Shown: one piece after another, positions 42,069-55,517 of the stretch
How positions within the stretch are numbered: the first letter of the stretch is position 1
How the letters are laid out: each line of letters starts with the position of its first letter
Source: Rotaria sordida
Lineage: Eukaryota > Rotifera > Eurotatoria > Philodinida > Philodinidae
Direction: 5' to 3'
Assembly (NCBI GenBank): GCA_905250125.1
Contig: CAJNOL010000942.1
Location: 28,096 to 92,095, forward strand
DNA length: 64,000 nucleotides
The notes under the pieces: generated by a model
Seen by the model: only the letters and a program-made list of their open reading frames with translations
Databases searched by the model: none
Told to the model about the DNA's origin: nothing
Program-made: the position numbers and the translations under genes

Positions 42069-44140
42069 GGGTTCAACTCGTTTCATAAAACTTGATTTTC
42101 CGCAAAAAAAAATTATATTTTTTTTTAGATAGATATATGAACATATTGCCCAGTGTATGAATTCATCAAAATGAGTTTTTATATGAATGATCTTTGAAAC
42201 TATCTAAGCAAATAATGATGTCTAGAACAAACAGTAAAATTTTTTTTTTGCATAGAATTACATCTGCAAAAGAAATAAATAGTCTACTGTGGTAATCTTA
42301 AAGACACGCTTTTGAGATCTACAATGCCTTGAAGATGTGGGTGTAGATCTTCTCTTCATCAACAGTCACACACAATGGTAGGTAGCATAATCTATCGTAA
42401 TGTATTTCGTACAAGGACAAGTGTTTTGATTGACATGTAATATATTTATATTTTATCTCCGTTTTAAGTAATGATAGGAAGATTGTATAAACGAAAAAAA
42501 AAACTTCTTGAAATTGATGTTTCCGGTAACAATCGAACTTTGGACAAATTTTTTTCTTGATTTACCGTGTTCTATTTTTCTATTGATAGATATATACATG
42601 ATCCTTCAGATGAGGTAAAGAAATTTTCTAATTAATTATCAATGTTGGATACACTCTGAGTTTTCCAGAAAACTATACCCAGACTTTTGAAATTTTGATT
42701 ATCCGAAAAAATAAAATAGTAAAAATTTAAAAAAAAACTGTTTCTCACAAATATTTTGATAAAACAATTTACTCACATAAAAGCTCTATTTTGCAGGTTG
42801 ATCTCTGAAAATGTCTTGAATGATAACGTATGAAAGCGTAAGTTTTTCTTTTTTTTTATTAATAACCTTTCATGAGTGGTATATCTATACAAAGGACCAT
42901 ATCAGACTTATTGCGGTTGAGAAAGATCGGTGATTTCTAACTATTGCAATTCAAATATTTTCATAAATATTTGTCACTTCTCAGAAACCCTTGAAAAGAG
43001 AATGAGATTCTCTTTTAAAAGAAATAACAAAATAATTCGTAAGCCTGTTTGTTTGTTTATTTTGTTTTGCTTGTTTTTTATGTGTGCATGTTGTTCAAAA
43101 TAGAGTCATAGGACAAAGTTGTGTATATGGGATGAGAAAGAAATAGAGCGTAATACAATAAACTCAGTTAACAAAAAAAGAATGAGAGCAAAAAAAAAAG
43201 ATACATAAACGAAAAAAAAAAATCAATAGCAGTAACTAACAAAAGCGATGATAAATGCGAAAGGAGAGAAAAGAAAACGCTATTGAAGATGTAAAATTTA
43301 CAGGAGCGCGAACGGGACAGCACACATATACACACACACACACGCACGCAATAAAGTAAATAAACAAAAAAAAAAAAAAAGTACATTCTTGGTTAGAAAA
43401 AACAAACAAACGCACAGATAGATTAGTATAATATTGATCAAAAAGAAACACAAAAAAAAAGAGCACGTTTTTTTCTCTTGGAAGCTTACCATAACGTGTC
43501 TCTTGCTCCTGATATGTGGCTTGTTCAATAGTTTTTCAATTAATATATAAACTTCAAAAAAAAAAAAAAAAAAAAAAAAAAAATTATTTTTTTCTTTTTT
43601 TCTTAACTCATCCTCTATGATAATTAGTCTTGTGATAAAAACTTATTGTTGTGAAGAAACAACAAAAGACATGGTCAGAGAACACGCTCACAAATATATA
43701 TCACTCGGCCAAAGACGAAAGAAAGAACACAAAAAAAAAAATACAAAGTACACAAACGGGACGAAAAGAAATCTGGGTTTTATTTATTTATTTTTTTTTT
43801 TTCTTTTATATGTATTTTTTATCATCGATAGAAAATACTGTTTTTGATACGGTTAAACATTAATTTGCTCAAGAATTGTTTGTTTGTTTGTTTGTTTGTT
43901 TGCTTTTTTTTTTCTTTTTCTTTTTTCAAATCAATGTCATATACAACAAGAGAAGCTTAGTGCATCTTCTTGGAAAATAGAAATCAAAAAAAGAAGGTAG
44001 TGCGTCACACATAAGCGACAAAAGAAAAAATGTTATCACATTGGGCAACAACAACGAGACACAAAAAAAAAACAAGAAGGAAAGGACACATGTACTACTT
44101 GTCATAATAATAAAAGAAAACACAAATACACACATATATG

Positions 44141-44176
<36 letters not shown>

Positions 44177-44527
44177 AAGAGAAAAAGGGTTAACAAACAA
44201 ACAAAAAAGAAACAGTTGTGGTCTGTATGTTTTTTTGTACATTAAAAAAAAAAACAGTAAGGTCAAAAAAGTTGCAAAAATAGCAACATATAAGATAAAT
44301 GTTTGAGCTTGAAGTTCACACAAAAAATTTCATCGTCATCAAAAGAAAAACAACAACAACAAAAAAAAAGAAAAGAAAAGTCGTCACACTCGTTCAATCA
44401 ACAAGAAAGAATACCAACAAATAATATATGATAGAATTAAATTCCATTCTCAATTGAACGCTTGAATAAGATTTTTCTTCTTCGGTGAAAACAATTTTTT
44501 CTATAGAAAAAAATTTTTTTTTTTTGA
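42069..44527. other. Spacer between convergent genes, low complexity
   Basis: Holds 3' UTRs of the hydrolase (+) and the unknown gene (-). From about 43000 it is dominated by A-runs, CA/TA microsatellites (43325-43345, 44133-44161), a TTTG run (43880-43905) and a 25-30 base A-run near 43557-43581. Open frames here (43168-44323) are low-complexity artefacts. Confidence 0.5.
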
Positions 44528-47500
44528 TTATTGTTCACCCATTAACAATATCTCATCATCGCCTAAAGTAAAAAGAAAATAAAACAAAATTCGAAATATA
44601 CAGTATAACTGCTTGGTAATGAACATTCTTCGAACTTTTCAAAAGTGGGTTCATTTCCAGAAAAAAAAAACTAATGATTGAAACTGGAGGTTCTCAATTT
44701 ACAAGTTCGAAATGGCTTCTGTCTAGTGACGGCACTGCAGAGGGAATTGAGCTCCCTGCAACATTTTAAAAGTTCTTGCTAATAATGATCTTACAGGAAG
44801 TTAGAAAGAGAGCTCAATAGAGCTCATTGGACCCAGGTCCAGTTCCGGGCAATGCTCGACATGGATCAAATTCTTGTGACCCGACCAGAGTCGAACATTG
44901 GTTCCGGATTCCAAGAAAAAATTGTAGCGGCCGGGTCCGAGTTCTTGAACCTAATGAGCTCTAGAGCTCAACCCCTCTACTGGCAAAAAATCCTGACGCA
45001 GCTACTATATGGGTAATATCAGATTTGTTTTAATATAAAGTTTCGTATAGGATCGAACTGATATATTAGGCAAACCTTCTATTATAGAGAGTAGTTAAGG
45101 TAATTTCTTCTATGATCAATTTATGCGCTGAAAAGGTTTTCTTTGCAAACAGACTCGCTAATAGATATGGACATGATAATTCGGATTTGGAACCAAAAGG
45201 CGAATGATTCTGCTCATGCCTACTCACGAGCTTGATAGATGCATGAAGAAAAAGAGGATCTTAGGATCTGTAAAATACATCAGAATGTACAGAAATTCAA
45301 GTAGACTCCAGTTAGAGATGTGCACAACTGCAATAGATTGTACTGCACTTATATAAATCTATTGTAGTATTAGAATCTAGGAAGTTAGGATTTGCTTTTT
45401 TTTTGTTTCTTAGATCAAGGACTCTATTAGTATTTTCCTTTCGCAAATGTCGTTTATTATTTATTATAAGAAGAAATTCATATGAGACATTCTTCGATGT
45501 TTTATCTAATTTGGGCAGTACTCTTTCGAATTTGAAAATTATCTTTTCGAAAAAGAAAATCTGAATAAAACAAATTTTACCTTGTTCATAATGATTTATA
45601 GTATCTGTCCATTTCATTGCTAAATAAGCAGTTAATTGATCAAGATTAAAACGATCTGTTTGTAGATTTCGTTTTTCTTGACTATAAACAAGTTGTAATG
45701 CATTAGACATAATATGAGATGATGATTGTTGTTGTGTTTGATGAAATAATCTTGTTGATTTATCATAATCATTATTATTATTATTATTATTATCAACAAC
45801 ATCATCATCATCATCATTATCAGTATCATCTTGTTGAGATTTTGTATCAATTAATAATGATGGTGATGTTATTGGTTGAAAATAAGCTGTATGTGATGGA
45901 ATATGTTGTGTTTGTGTTGGATAAAAATATTGTGCTGGATACATAGTTGACATAGATGATTGTTGTAATTGTTCAAGTTCATAATAAGATTTTTTTGTTG
46001 ATTGCAGATAAATTGGTCCTGTTTGTGTTGGAATTGTTGCATAAATAAGTAATGGTTCTTGCATTTGTTCAGATGTTTGATTTATTCCATCATTATCATC
46101 ATCATGAATTTTACTATCTTGTTCAATATCATTTGTTGTTGTTGTATATGTTGTTGGTATAAGAACATATGGAGATGGTGATGATAAATATTGTGTACGT
46201 AATAAATTCATATAAGCTAATTGTTGAGAATAATTAGTAGCAAAACGTGATTGATTATATGATAATAAAAGTAATGGATCAATATAAGATGATTGTGATG
46301 GATAATTTCTATGATGATGTTGTTGTTGTTGTTGTGGACGTATATCAGAACCAGAATAGAATAATAATCCACGATTATTTCGTTGTTGTTGTTGTTGTTG
46401 TTGTTGATATGAACGTCGAGAAGAAGATGATTTTAAATTTATTGATGAATCATTTAATTGTAGAGATGATAATATATTAGATTCAGTTTCAATTTCTTTT
46501 TCAATAGGTAGAGATGATGATGTTGGTGTTAGAGGTTTATCAGTTATTGGATTTTCAACATCAAAACCAAATGAAACATCATTTAATTCAATATCTATAG
46601 ATTTATTTAGAAAAACTACAGGTGGAGCTTTTGATTGTCGTTTAAGTAATGATGGTAATGATGATGAAGATGAATGAGATGATAAACGAGGTGATGATTG
46701 TTCAATAACATGATTTGACATGGATGATGATGATGATGTTGGTGGCGGTGGTGGAGGTTGTGATTGAGGTGGTGGTATTGATGTTGGTTGCACTGATGTT
46801 TGAGATATTGCTTGTGAAGATGGAGGTGGTGATGAAGAAATTCTATTTGTATGTTCTTCTTTTGTTGTAGAAATAAATGGTTTTATATTTGAAAGACTAT
46901 TACGTATTGTTGAACGTATAATACCATTTTGTGTTGATGTTGATGATTGAAAACGACGTTTATCATTTATATTTGAAGATAATGGTAAACGAGATGATTT
47001 TGATAATAATGAATTATTATCTTGACGACGTTCTTTTGTTAAACGACGACGATGTGTTACAGTTACAAATGGTTCAGATATAATTTCACTGTTCAAATTA
47101 TTTATTGTTGTTGTTGTTGATGATGATGATAATGAAAATGAATCAATATCATCATTTGTTGAAGATGTACTATGTATAGGTTCTAACCATTCGGGTAATG
47201 ATATTTCACCATTCTAAAAAATATTTACAAAAATAATTTTCAATTTTTATTATTATCAAAAAAAAAAAAGACAAAAAAACAATTTTGTTGATAGATGTTA
47301 AAGAAGAAATTTTTTTTAAAGTTTAATTTAAAAATAATTTCCAATGGTTATATAAAATAATAAAAAAAAAAAAAAGACTAATCATATACTTAATTCATGA
47401 AATTTTAAATAAATCAATACCATATATAAAGTTTTTAGTTTCAAACTAAAATATAATGTGTGTTCATATATTTATATCATCTTTCTCTAATAAAAATCCA

Positions 47501-50500
47501 ATTTGAAACTTTCATTCCATCTGAAATACTTTCAAATATAGAATATTAGGTTTTGCAATGAAATTATTAATTTAGTATCTAATAGATTTCAATTATTGGA
47601 TATAAATTCTAATATTTATCGAATTAATTTAATCTTGAAAAGTTTTCTTTATATTTATCAATTAATTAATAATATTTGTTTTGATTTCTTCTTTTTATTC
47701 TCTTCAATAACAACTAAAATCTATCCTAGAGGATTACCATATATATATATTTTTTCGCTTACTTGACTACAAATCAAATTTCTTTAGTAAGGATCAATAA
47801 TAGAAATATTTATTTTATATTATTCATATGAATAAACTTGTATTACTATTTAAATAAAAAAAATCAATCCATTTGAATAATCCGAAGTGAAAATATTTCA
47901 ATTTCCTTTTTTTTTTTTTTATTGTAGTGTTATTTATGGTTTATTCTGTCTATAAATACTTTGAAACAAAAAAAGCGAACTTTCCATATAACTGATTTAA
48001 TTTAATATATTTTATATAGATTAAAAAAAAAAGAAGTTTTCATAAAAATTTAAAATGATACTCACGGTTGTATTAGAATCATTAGTAGTATCAATATCGA
48101 TTGTATTTGAATGAGATTCATCATCATTTGGAAGACTAATATTCGTTATATTTTCTTCATTATATGTATTATTGATGGAATGTGTTGTTGTTAAATCATC
48201 ATCATCATCAATAAACTCAATCGATTGTATATCTTCATCAATTTGTGATGTTTTATTTTCATTATTATTTATTGATTCTTGTATAATTTTAATTGGTTTA
48301 CGAGATTTTCTTCGAGATGTTGTTGTATTATTATTAATATTAGTAGCAGTAGTAGTAGTATTACTATTTGTATCAGGTAATGATGATATTGTTTTAAATT
48401 TATTTGTATCTGTTGAACGTAATGGAGCTGAATTATGTCGTTGTTTTTGTTTTGATGTTGAATTACCATCAATAAACATAACAAGTTCATCAACATCAAG
48501 ATCACCACGATGACCTGGTATTAATTCTGTACGAATTATTTCTTGTTGATTTGACTAATAGAAAAAAAAACAAAAAAAAGATTTGAATAATTAATTATCT
48601 ATAATTTGAAAGAAAGATTTCTATTCGATCGATTTATAAGAAAATAAGTATTCTATTTTTCTACAAAGACGTTGTCTGTAAATATGTTGAATTTTCTCCT
48701 CTGAGAAAGGACTTCAATTTTTTAATACAATCTTAATTTTGAGATTTTTAATCTGAAATTTAATTACAATCAAGATCTCAATGATGCATAGAATTTTTAC
48801 CTGAAAGTTGTGGAATGAATTCATTGAAGGTAGTTTTAAATATGCAGTTCACTACGATTAAGTGAAATATGAACTCATAAAATCCTTGATTGAAACTGAT
48901 CGAAAAAAGACTGTATATAGTGATACATCAAAATGATCCTTTTTTTCTTTTTCTTTTTCTTAAGGATATGAATACTTCTTTATCATTGGTGAAAAAAATC
49001 AACCTATTCGGTTAACTGAAGTTTGAGCAATTGTATAAATATATATTTGAAAAAAACGTTTTTTTTTTTTTTTTTAATACTTGTTTTCGTTTTTTAGTTG
49101 TTCGACCCGAAGGTTTACGTGATGAATTGGAATGGTTGGTATTATATTGCTCATGATGTTCAGGATTTCTAGAAGAAAATAAATATTTCGTTTTTGGATT
49201 TAGAAAAAAAAAAACAATGAATATTTTTTACCGATTTTGATGACTAGATGCTAAGACATTATTTTGTGGAGACCTTTGGGTCGTATAAGAAAAAACATCA
49301 TTAGTTGAATTATTAATTCCGTTTGGATCTGTAACATAAAAAAAAAAATTTTTTTTTTTTTTCTATTTTAAATTTTAGTTTAAAAATTTCTTTTATGTTA
49401 TTGTTGTTGTTGTCTTTTTTTTATCTTACCACCATTTGAACTATAATTAAGAGTATCGGATAGTTTATAATATAAAAACATTATTGACGGCCAAAACCAT
49501 ATATTGAATAGATCTGACATATCCACCTGGATACTGAACGAATCATGATGAGTTTTAGATATGTATATCTGGGTTTTTTTTATCGTGTGTTGAACTGGGT
49601 GGATGACGAAGACGTTAAGGGTGTGGTAATTATATCGAAAAATGAGATAAGAATGTAAAAAGAGAGAGGGCTACTACTCAGTCGGTCGTTGTCGACGACA
49701 AGAGAAAGAAAGAAAAGATGCTGTAGTTGCATCAATACTATAGTGTAGTTTTGCAATATAGTATTTCTCGCTTCGTTCGTTCTTTCTTCCTTCTCCTATC
49801 TTTTACGTCGATTTCGATGATATAAAAAAACAGGAGTATGACTCACATACATATATATATACTCTTTTCGCCTAGTCATTTCAAAATCATCAGAAATTAC
49901 TCTCCTATTCAATACATGACAAGCACATAATGTGAAAAAAACAATCGACATTTGATACATAAAAATCAAATAATACAGTACATACCATCAATAGCAGGTA
50001 GTTTAAAACGAGGTACTTGACTAGCACGTACATCATGTTCATCATTAACGTTCAATTGAACTAATTCATAACTATCTTGTTGAGCTAAATAATAAAAAAT
50101 ATTTTTTATTATAATAAACTTTGTTTGTTCTTCTCCTCTTCTTCTTCTTCTCCTTTTCGTTGTGAAAAAAAAACCACTTACGTAAAGATGAAATACGATC
50201 ATGTTGACTAGTTGGATGATTGCTGATTTTATTTAACTAAAATTTATATTTAAATCGTTTTTGTTTTTTGATTTTTATATTATAAAATGAATTTCATTTA
50301 CCACTATTGTTGGTGTATCATCATTATGTAATGATTTAGGTTTTGATAGTATAGAAGATTTTTTAGTTGATTGAAATGTATTTTTTCTATGTTCATCATC
50401 ACTATCTGTAGCTGAACCATTTCGAGTACTTCCACTATTTTCTGATGATGATTTTGTTGCTATTGATGAACCATGAGAATCAAAATCATTATTAGGAATT

Positions 50501-51901
50501 AATTTACTATGTTCATAAGATTTTGATTGTGAAAATGTTTGATTAATTGATAAATCATTTTTATTATTTAATGATGTTGTAAATCGATTTGTTATTGTTG
50601 CTTTTGGTGATGATGATGATGATGATGAACGTGAATGTTGTCTATCACCATTATCATCATCATTATTATTATTATTATTATTCATTTTTGAAAAATAATC
50701 AAAATTTGATTCTTCATGAGATTTATTTTTTATAGATGTTTTATGATTTTTAAGTACATTAGGTTGTGTTATGCTCGATTGATTTGTATCAGTTGATTGA
50801 GACACAGTAAGTCGATTAGTGGTATTACCAGTTTTGGTAGTAGACATTGGACCTCTTGTCTAAAAAAAGGCATACCATGAAAGGAAAGAAAAGAAAAACA
50901 GAAAATGGAGACATATCATTGTTATTCGTCATTCTGTGCCTTAGTAACACGCAAACCTGTTGTCACATATATATAAACACATATACACCTATCAGCGCAT
51001 CTATATTAAAAGAAAGGCATACAACAACCATAAGCCAATCGTTTTCTCTTTTTTTTTCTCTAATATAATAATATATATATATATATGAAACTCATGTCAA
51101 TATGCATTCGAGTATTTTCATTATCTTATGTAGATAGTGAAAATAAAAAATAAAAAAACAAGAAAACATCATTCACCTTCTTATATTCTTCTACTGTAAT
51201 ATCAATAGATGGTTTAAGATTTAATTGAACAAAAGAATCAACAGGAGTACGTGTTGTTCGACAATTATTTTGTAACATAATATGTGTACTATTATTATTA
51301 TTATTATTATTATTAGTTATTGATTGAAGACGTCGCGTTTTAGTATTTGTTTCATCATTATTTCGTCTAAAATAATATTATTAAAATCAAATAGAAAAAG
51401 AAATAATTAAAATTACTTTATAGATGAAGAATTTTTTGATGATATATCATGTTTTTCATCACATACAAGATTATTAGTTGTTGTTGTTGTTGTTGTTCTT
51501 TGTTGACGATTTGATATTGATGTTATTCGATTATTTATTTGTTCATCATCATTATGAATCATTGGTAATTGTGACATAAGAATAGTTGAAGAATGTTGTT
51601 TTTCTTCGTTATGAAATATACGTTGATAAATACATTCAAATTCGTTTTCATTGAGTTCTTGTAATTGACGAATATATTCTTTTGCTTCTTCAAGCTGTAG
51701 ATATTCGTCATTAAATATTATCTAGAAAATAGTTCTAGAATAGAACGTAGAAATATTACTCACTCGAGACCCATTCCATTCTGATGGTAAACTATCGTAG
51801 AGATGAAGAAAATCTTCGGTTCGTTCTGTACGTAATAATTTAGCTAATTCAATACAATGTTGATTAAAAAATAAATCTTTGTCTGCATTATTTAAATTCA
51901 T
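44528..51901 (-). CDS. Unrecognised low-complexity protein, 11 exons
   Basis: I do not recognise this gene. Exons: 51764-51901, 51417-51721, 51177-51366, 50302-50859, 50182-50236, 49986-50084, 49232-49328, 49081-49168, 48066-48554, 45581-47213, 44528-44562. All joins are GT-AG and in frame, giving 1228 residues from the ATG at 51899-51901 to TAA at 44528-44530. The N-terminus looks ordered (LAKLLRTERTEDFLHLYDSL, then EEAKEYIRQLQELNENEFE, helical). The middle has a Lys/Arg patch (SGRTTKKRKQ) that could be a nuclear signal, and an ordered patch IPGHRGDLDVDELVMFIDG. Exon 10 has LPEWLEP and FVTVTHRRRLTKERR followed by long Ser, Pro, Gln and Asn/Asp runs. The last exon adds 11 residues (DDEILLMGEQ). 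Mostly disordered; a regulatory or RNA-associated role is only a guess. Confidence 0.8.
44563..45580 (-). other. Last intron of the unknown gene, with GC-richer repeat patch
   Basis: Between exon 10 and the terminal exon. Positions about 44690-45000 carry a patch rich in GAGCTC, GGGTCC and CCGGG words (for example AGAGCTCAT, GGACCCAGGTCC), unlike the AT-rich surroundings. The frame of exon 10 reads through into the intron to 45312 without a stop, so a retained-intron protein would differ only at its end. Confidence 0.55.
47214..48065 (-). other. Intron 9 of the unknown gene
   Basis: An 852-bp AT-rich intron. Nothing recognisable. Confidence 0.45.
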
Positions 51902-53460
51902 TTCATTTTTTTTTCTATTAGTTGTAGAGGCTCACGACGGTTATATATGTCGTGTACAATTGTAGTTATTGTACATATAAATGGATGTCTGAATATATAT
52001 ACATTCTATCATCATTCTGCCATCAATCATGTAGGACGACCTCAAAAAAATATGAATAAAAAACAACACATAGTAATCAAAGCGCTACAATCAATGATAA
52101 ATAATTCTAAACAATAATGTTTTATTCAAAGTTAAACATTTCTTTTGAGTATTGTATAGATATTTAAATATGAATTTGTCTATATATATATATATATATG
52201 AATGAAGAATAATCATATATATAGTGACATCTGTTGGTCTAGATAAAAATTCTTCATAAGATATTGTATGTAATAGAATGAATAAATTTTCTAGACAAAA
52301 TAAAAACAATTAAGATTAGAGAATTGATAGCAAGTATTAAATTGATTATTATAAATATTTGGTTATATTCATTGAATATATATTTAATACCTATTCATAC
52401 GGATAATATTATCGGTTATCTTATTATTTGATTTTATTAAACTATTTTCATATTTATCTATGATAAGCTGATTTGCATATTTTAAAGTCGACAAATGAAG
52501 GTCAAGAAAACAAAAAAATGATCACTTTTGTTTTTTTTTTCACTCATTCTATATGCAATATACAGATTACATCAGATGATGGGAAATAAATCGTAACTAG
52601 ACATAAGAGGGACTCAAGTCCATTTTAGGTCACAGGATCATCTTATCAACAATACTATAGAAGATATTGGTTCCGATCTCATTAGGACTGGGATTGTCTT
52701 ATCCATATTTTATGGTAACAGTCAATGAATCGTTATATATAGCTTTTAGTGTTATTTGCAGTATAATTTCGTGCCAATATCATTTATATCCAGCTGTTGT
52801 TGACAAAAAAAAACAATTTATAACGATGAACGTACATATTGTTTGACGACACAAGAAATGAATGTATTAGATTACTATTATCCAATTCAAAATAAAAAGG
52901 AGATTATCATTTTTTGAATAAATTTTTGATAGGAACGAGATAGAAAGTCTCAATTTTCACCATTTGACAGAGCGATGTTCGCGAACCATCGATCGGTATT
53001 GAAGTCATTAAGATGACAAATGCTTTTGAATCAATAGGTTTTTTTTCCTTTATGTATTTTCATAATAATCTCAACTTAAATTATATATATATAGTCATTA
53101 AGAGTCGAGAAAAGTGAACTCGATACGAAAGTTTATCAGATTTAATTTTCTTCAATGTGAATCAAGATTCAAAATTTATAGTTGAAATTTTAATAACGAA
53201 TAGAAATTTGTTAATTTGACGAAAAAATAGATCTAATTTAGTACTTTATTTAGAAAAGAACCGATCAATCCAGTTTCAAACATATTGCAAAAACTTCGAT
53301 TCATTATTATAATTATCTAAGATGTTGAAAATTTTTGCTTGTTGTTTTTTTTTTCGTACGGTAATAATCATCGATTGTAGCGCTTTTATCGATTCGTTAA
53401 ATATGTGACTCAATGTGAATTATTAGTTTAGTAGTGTTATCGTGAAAGATAATAACAATC
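51902..53460. other. Intergenic region between divergent genes
   Basis: About 1.56 kb between the unknown gene (-) and the small Ser-rich gene (+), likely containing both promoters. A TA microsatellite lies at 52181-52199. The open frame 52091-52309 has no recognisable content. Confidence 0.45.
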
Positions 53461-55006
53461 ATGGCTAATAATGAAATACATGATGTAAAATTTCAAGATC
53501 CATCTTTAATAGAGTTTGTTGAATTATTTATTTAAATCTTTGTTTTTTTTTTTTTATTGATAAATTATTTTAGAAGAAATAATAATTGTTCAAATGTTAA
53601 TGATGAAAATTCTAAGAAGGTAAAATTTAATTTTCTTTTCATTCTATCTATAATTATTTAAATATTCTAATAATTGATTAGAATTTATTGACAACCTTGT
53701 CAATAATTATACAGAATGAATAATCTTACAGGATTATAGTTTATCCATTTATTAAATAAACAACATGTCATATAAAACTGTAACTCTTTTTTATTAATCT
53801 GACTATTTCAATATGAAATAAACAGATGTGTTGTTTATAGAAGTATGTTATAAATATTTTATAATTGAATAAAAAAGAAAAAAAGTAGAAGATTTATTAT
53901 AGTTGTATATTTTTATATAAAGATATTATTCCACTAATGAGGAAAAGTCGTCAAGTGTAATTCTTTGATTCTATGCTAATTTCTCGTATTCGATAAGTTA
54001 ATCACAATGATATAAAATATTCTTCTCCATAAGTTGTCTTTGAGGAATTAGGTCAATTTCAACTTCAGAAAAATATTTGTCAGCTGTCATTGTAGATATT
54101 TTCATTATGTTAATTGAGGCAAAACAACTAAATAGAATGTAGCACTATAGAAAACAAGATTTCTGACAAGACTTTAATTACTATGCCTTTAAAATAGTAA
54201 CACAAGAGAATCTTAATTAGTTTTGAAAACAATAGTTCAATTCTGTACATCCGCAATGTTCGTATTATTGTGTAGATATATTTAAAACTTCTATTTATAT
54301 TGAGTGAAGCACATCCGTTGTTAAAGTTTTCAATACTGAGAATAAAAATAGCATAGGAAATAAAATTTCCGGAATGATAACTTACAATCATGTTTCTAAA
54401 GTTCAGATTGACCTAATAGTTCAAAGATAGTTTATAAGGTAGAACGTTTTATACCATCGAACTCTACAATGTGGCATAAAACCGAGGCTTACACACGTGA
54501 AGATCTTCCATTATAAATATATATTTTTTTGCTAAGAAAGATATAGACAGATGAAAAATACTAATGTATTTTTCTTACTAACTATGCATGTTTTTTTTTT
54601 TTTATAGACAATCAATCAAACATCTATAACTCAAAGTAATACAAATAGTATCAATGATCAAGTAATCACATCTCAATATGATGGTACGAGTGAATTAGCT
54701 GAATCTGTTAATGTATCATCTAATTCTACAATAAATCATCATAATAATAAATCATCAACTAAAACTAATCGTAAATCTCGTAAACATAGTGTACAAGATC
54801 ATTCTTCAAATGAAAATAATAGACAACGATCATTATCATCATCATCTTCTACTTCTTCTTCATCAACAAACTCATCAAAATCAAGTGATAATCAAATATC
54901 GAATATTCCTTATGAAACATTACATAATGATGATGATGATGATGATGATAATGATAATAATATATCTGAACATACAAATAAAACAACTAATCAAATATCA
55001 TCATAA
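53461..55006 (+). CDS. Small Ser/Asn/Asp-rich predicted protein, three exons
   Basis: Predicted from three exons, 53461-53513, 53574-53619 and 54608-55006, joined in frame at GT-AG sites to give 165 residues (ATG 53461, TAA 55004-55006). It starts MANNEIHDVKFQDPSL. The rest is low-complexity: Ser runs, Asn-rich blocks, a basic patch KTNRKSRKHS and an Asp run near the C-terminus. There is no known domain, signal peptide or membrane helix. The joint consistency of two splice junctions supports a gene, but the composition resembles simple-sequence drift, so confidence is moderate. The second intron (53620-54607) is about 1 kb. It is convergent with the PAS gene, 511 bp away. Confidence 0.6.
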
Positions 55007-55517
55007 ATATCCATTTAAAATTAAAAACTTATTAATGACTTATATATATATTAATAAATAATTTGTGTATGTTATTCTTCTTTTTATTTTCTTTTGTCTC
55101 TTACTGTTCATTTAAAACAACGAAATGAGGCATTCACATAAAAATCATAAAATTCCAAATAAACAAAAAAAAAACCCGACAAAACAAACAAAAGAAAAAA
55201 ACAAAGCAGTGTTCAAATAAAGAAAGCTATTGCCCGCAAATAGAATGAACAACAAATATAATATATATATCTATATATAACCATACAATACAAAAGAAAT
55301 TATAACACTTTACAAATAATGACGATCCTTGCCTGTCAAATAAAAGAAAATCAAACAAGAATGACATATATTTGAGCGATACATATGAAAAGAAAATTAG
55401 AGTGGACATATGTATGTATGTGTAACCGTCTTAACAGTTACAAAAACTAGCGCTTTTACAAATCACAGTTGATTGAAAATAAAAATAAAAATAAACTATA
55501 CAATAATAATAATACAT
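55007..55517. other. Spacer between convergent genes
   Basis: AT-rich 511-bp gap holding both 3' UTRs. No further gene seen. Confidence 0.5.

Noticed and set aside
43168-44323. Cluster of overlapping open frames on both strands
   Set aside because: All derive from A-runs and CA/TA microsatellites; composition is repetitive Phe/Leu/Cys/Lys.
45719-46480. Plus-strand open frames opposite exon 10 of the unknown gene
   Set aside because: They are antisense shadows of CAA/GAT triplet runs in a well-supported minus-strand exon.
48172-48513. Plus-strand 113-codon open frame
   Set aside because: Antisense shadow of exon 9 of the unknown gene, Ser/Val-rich.
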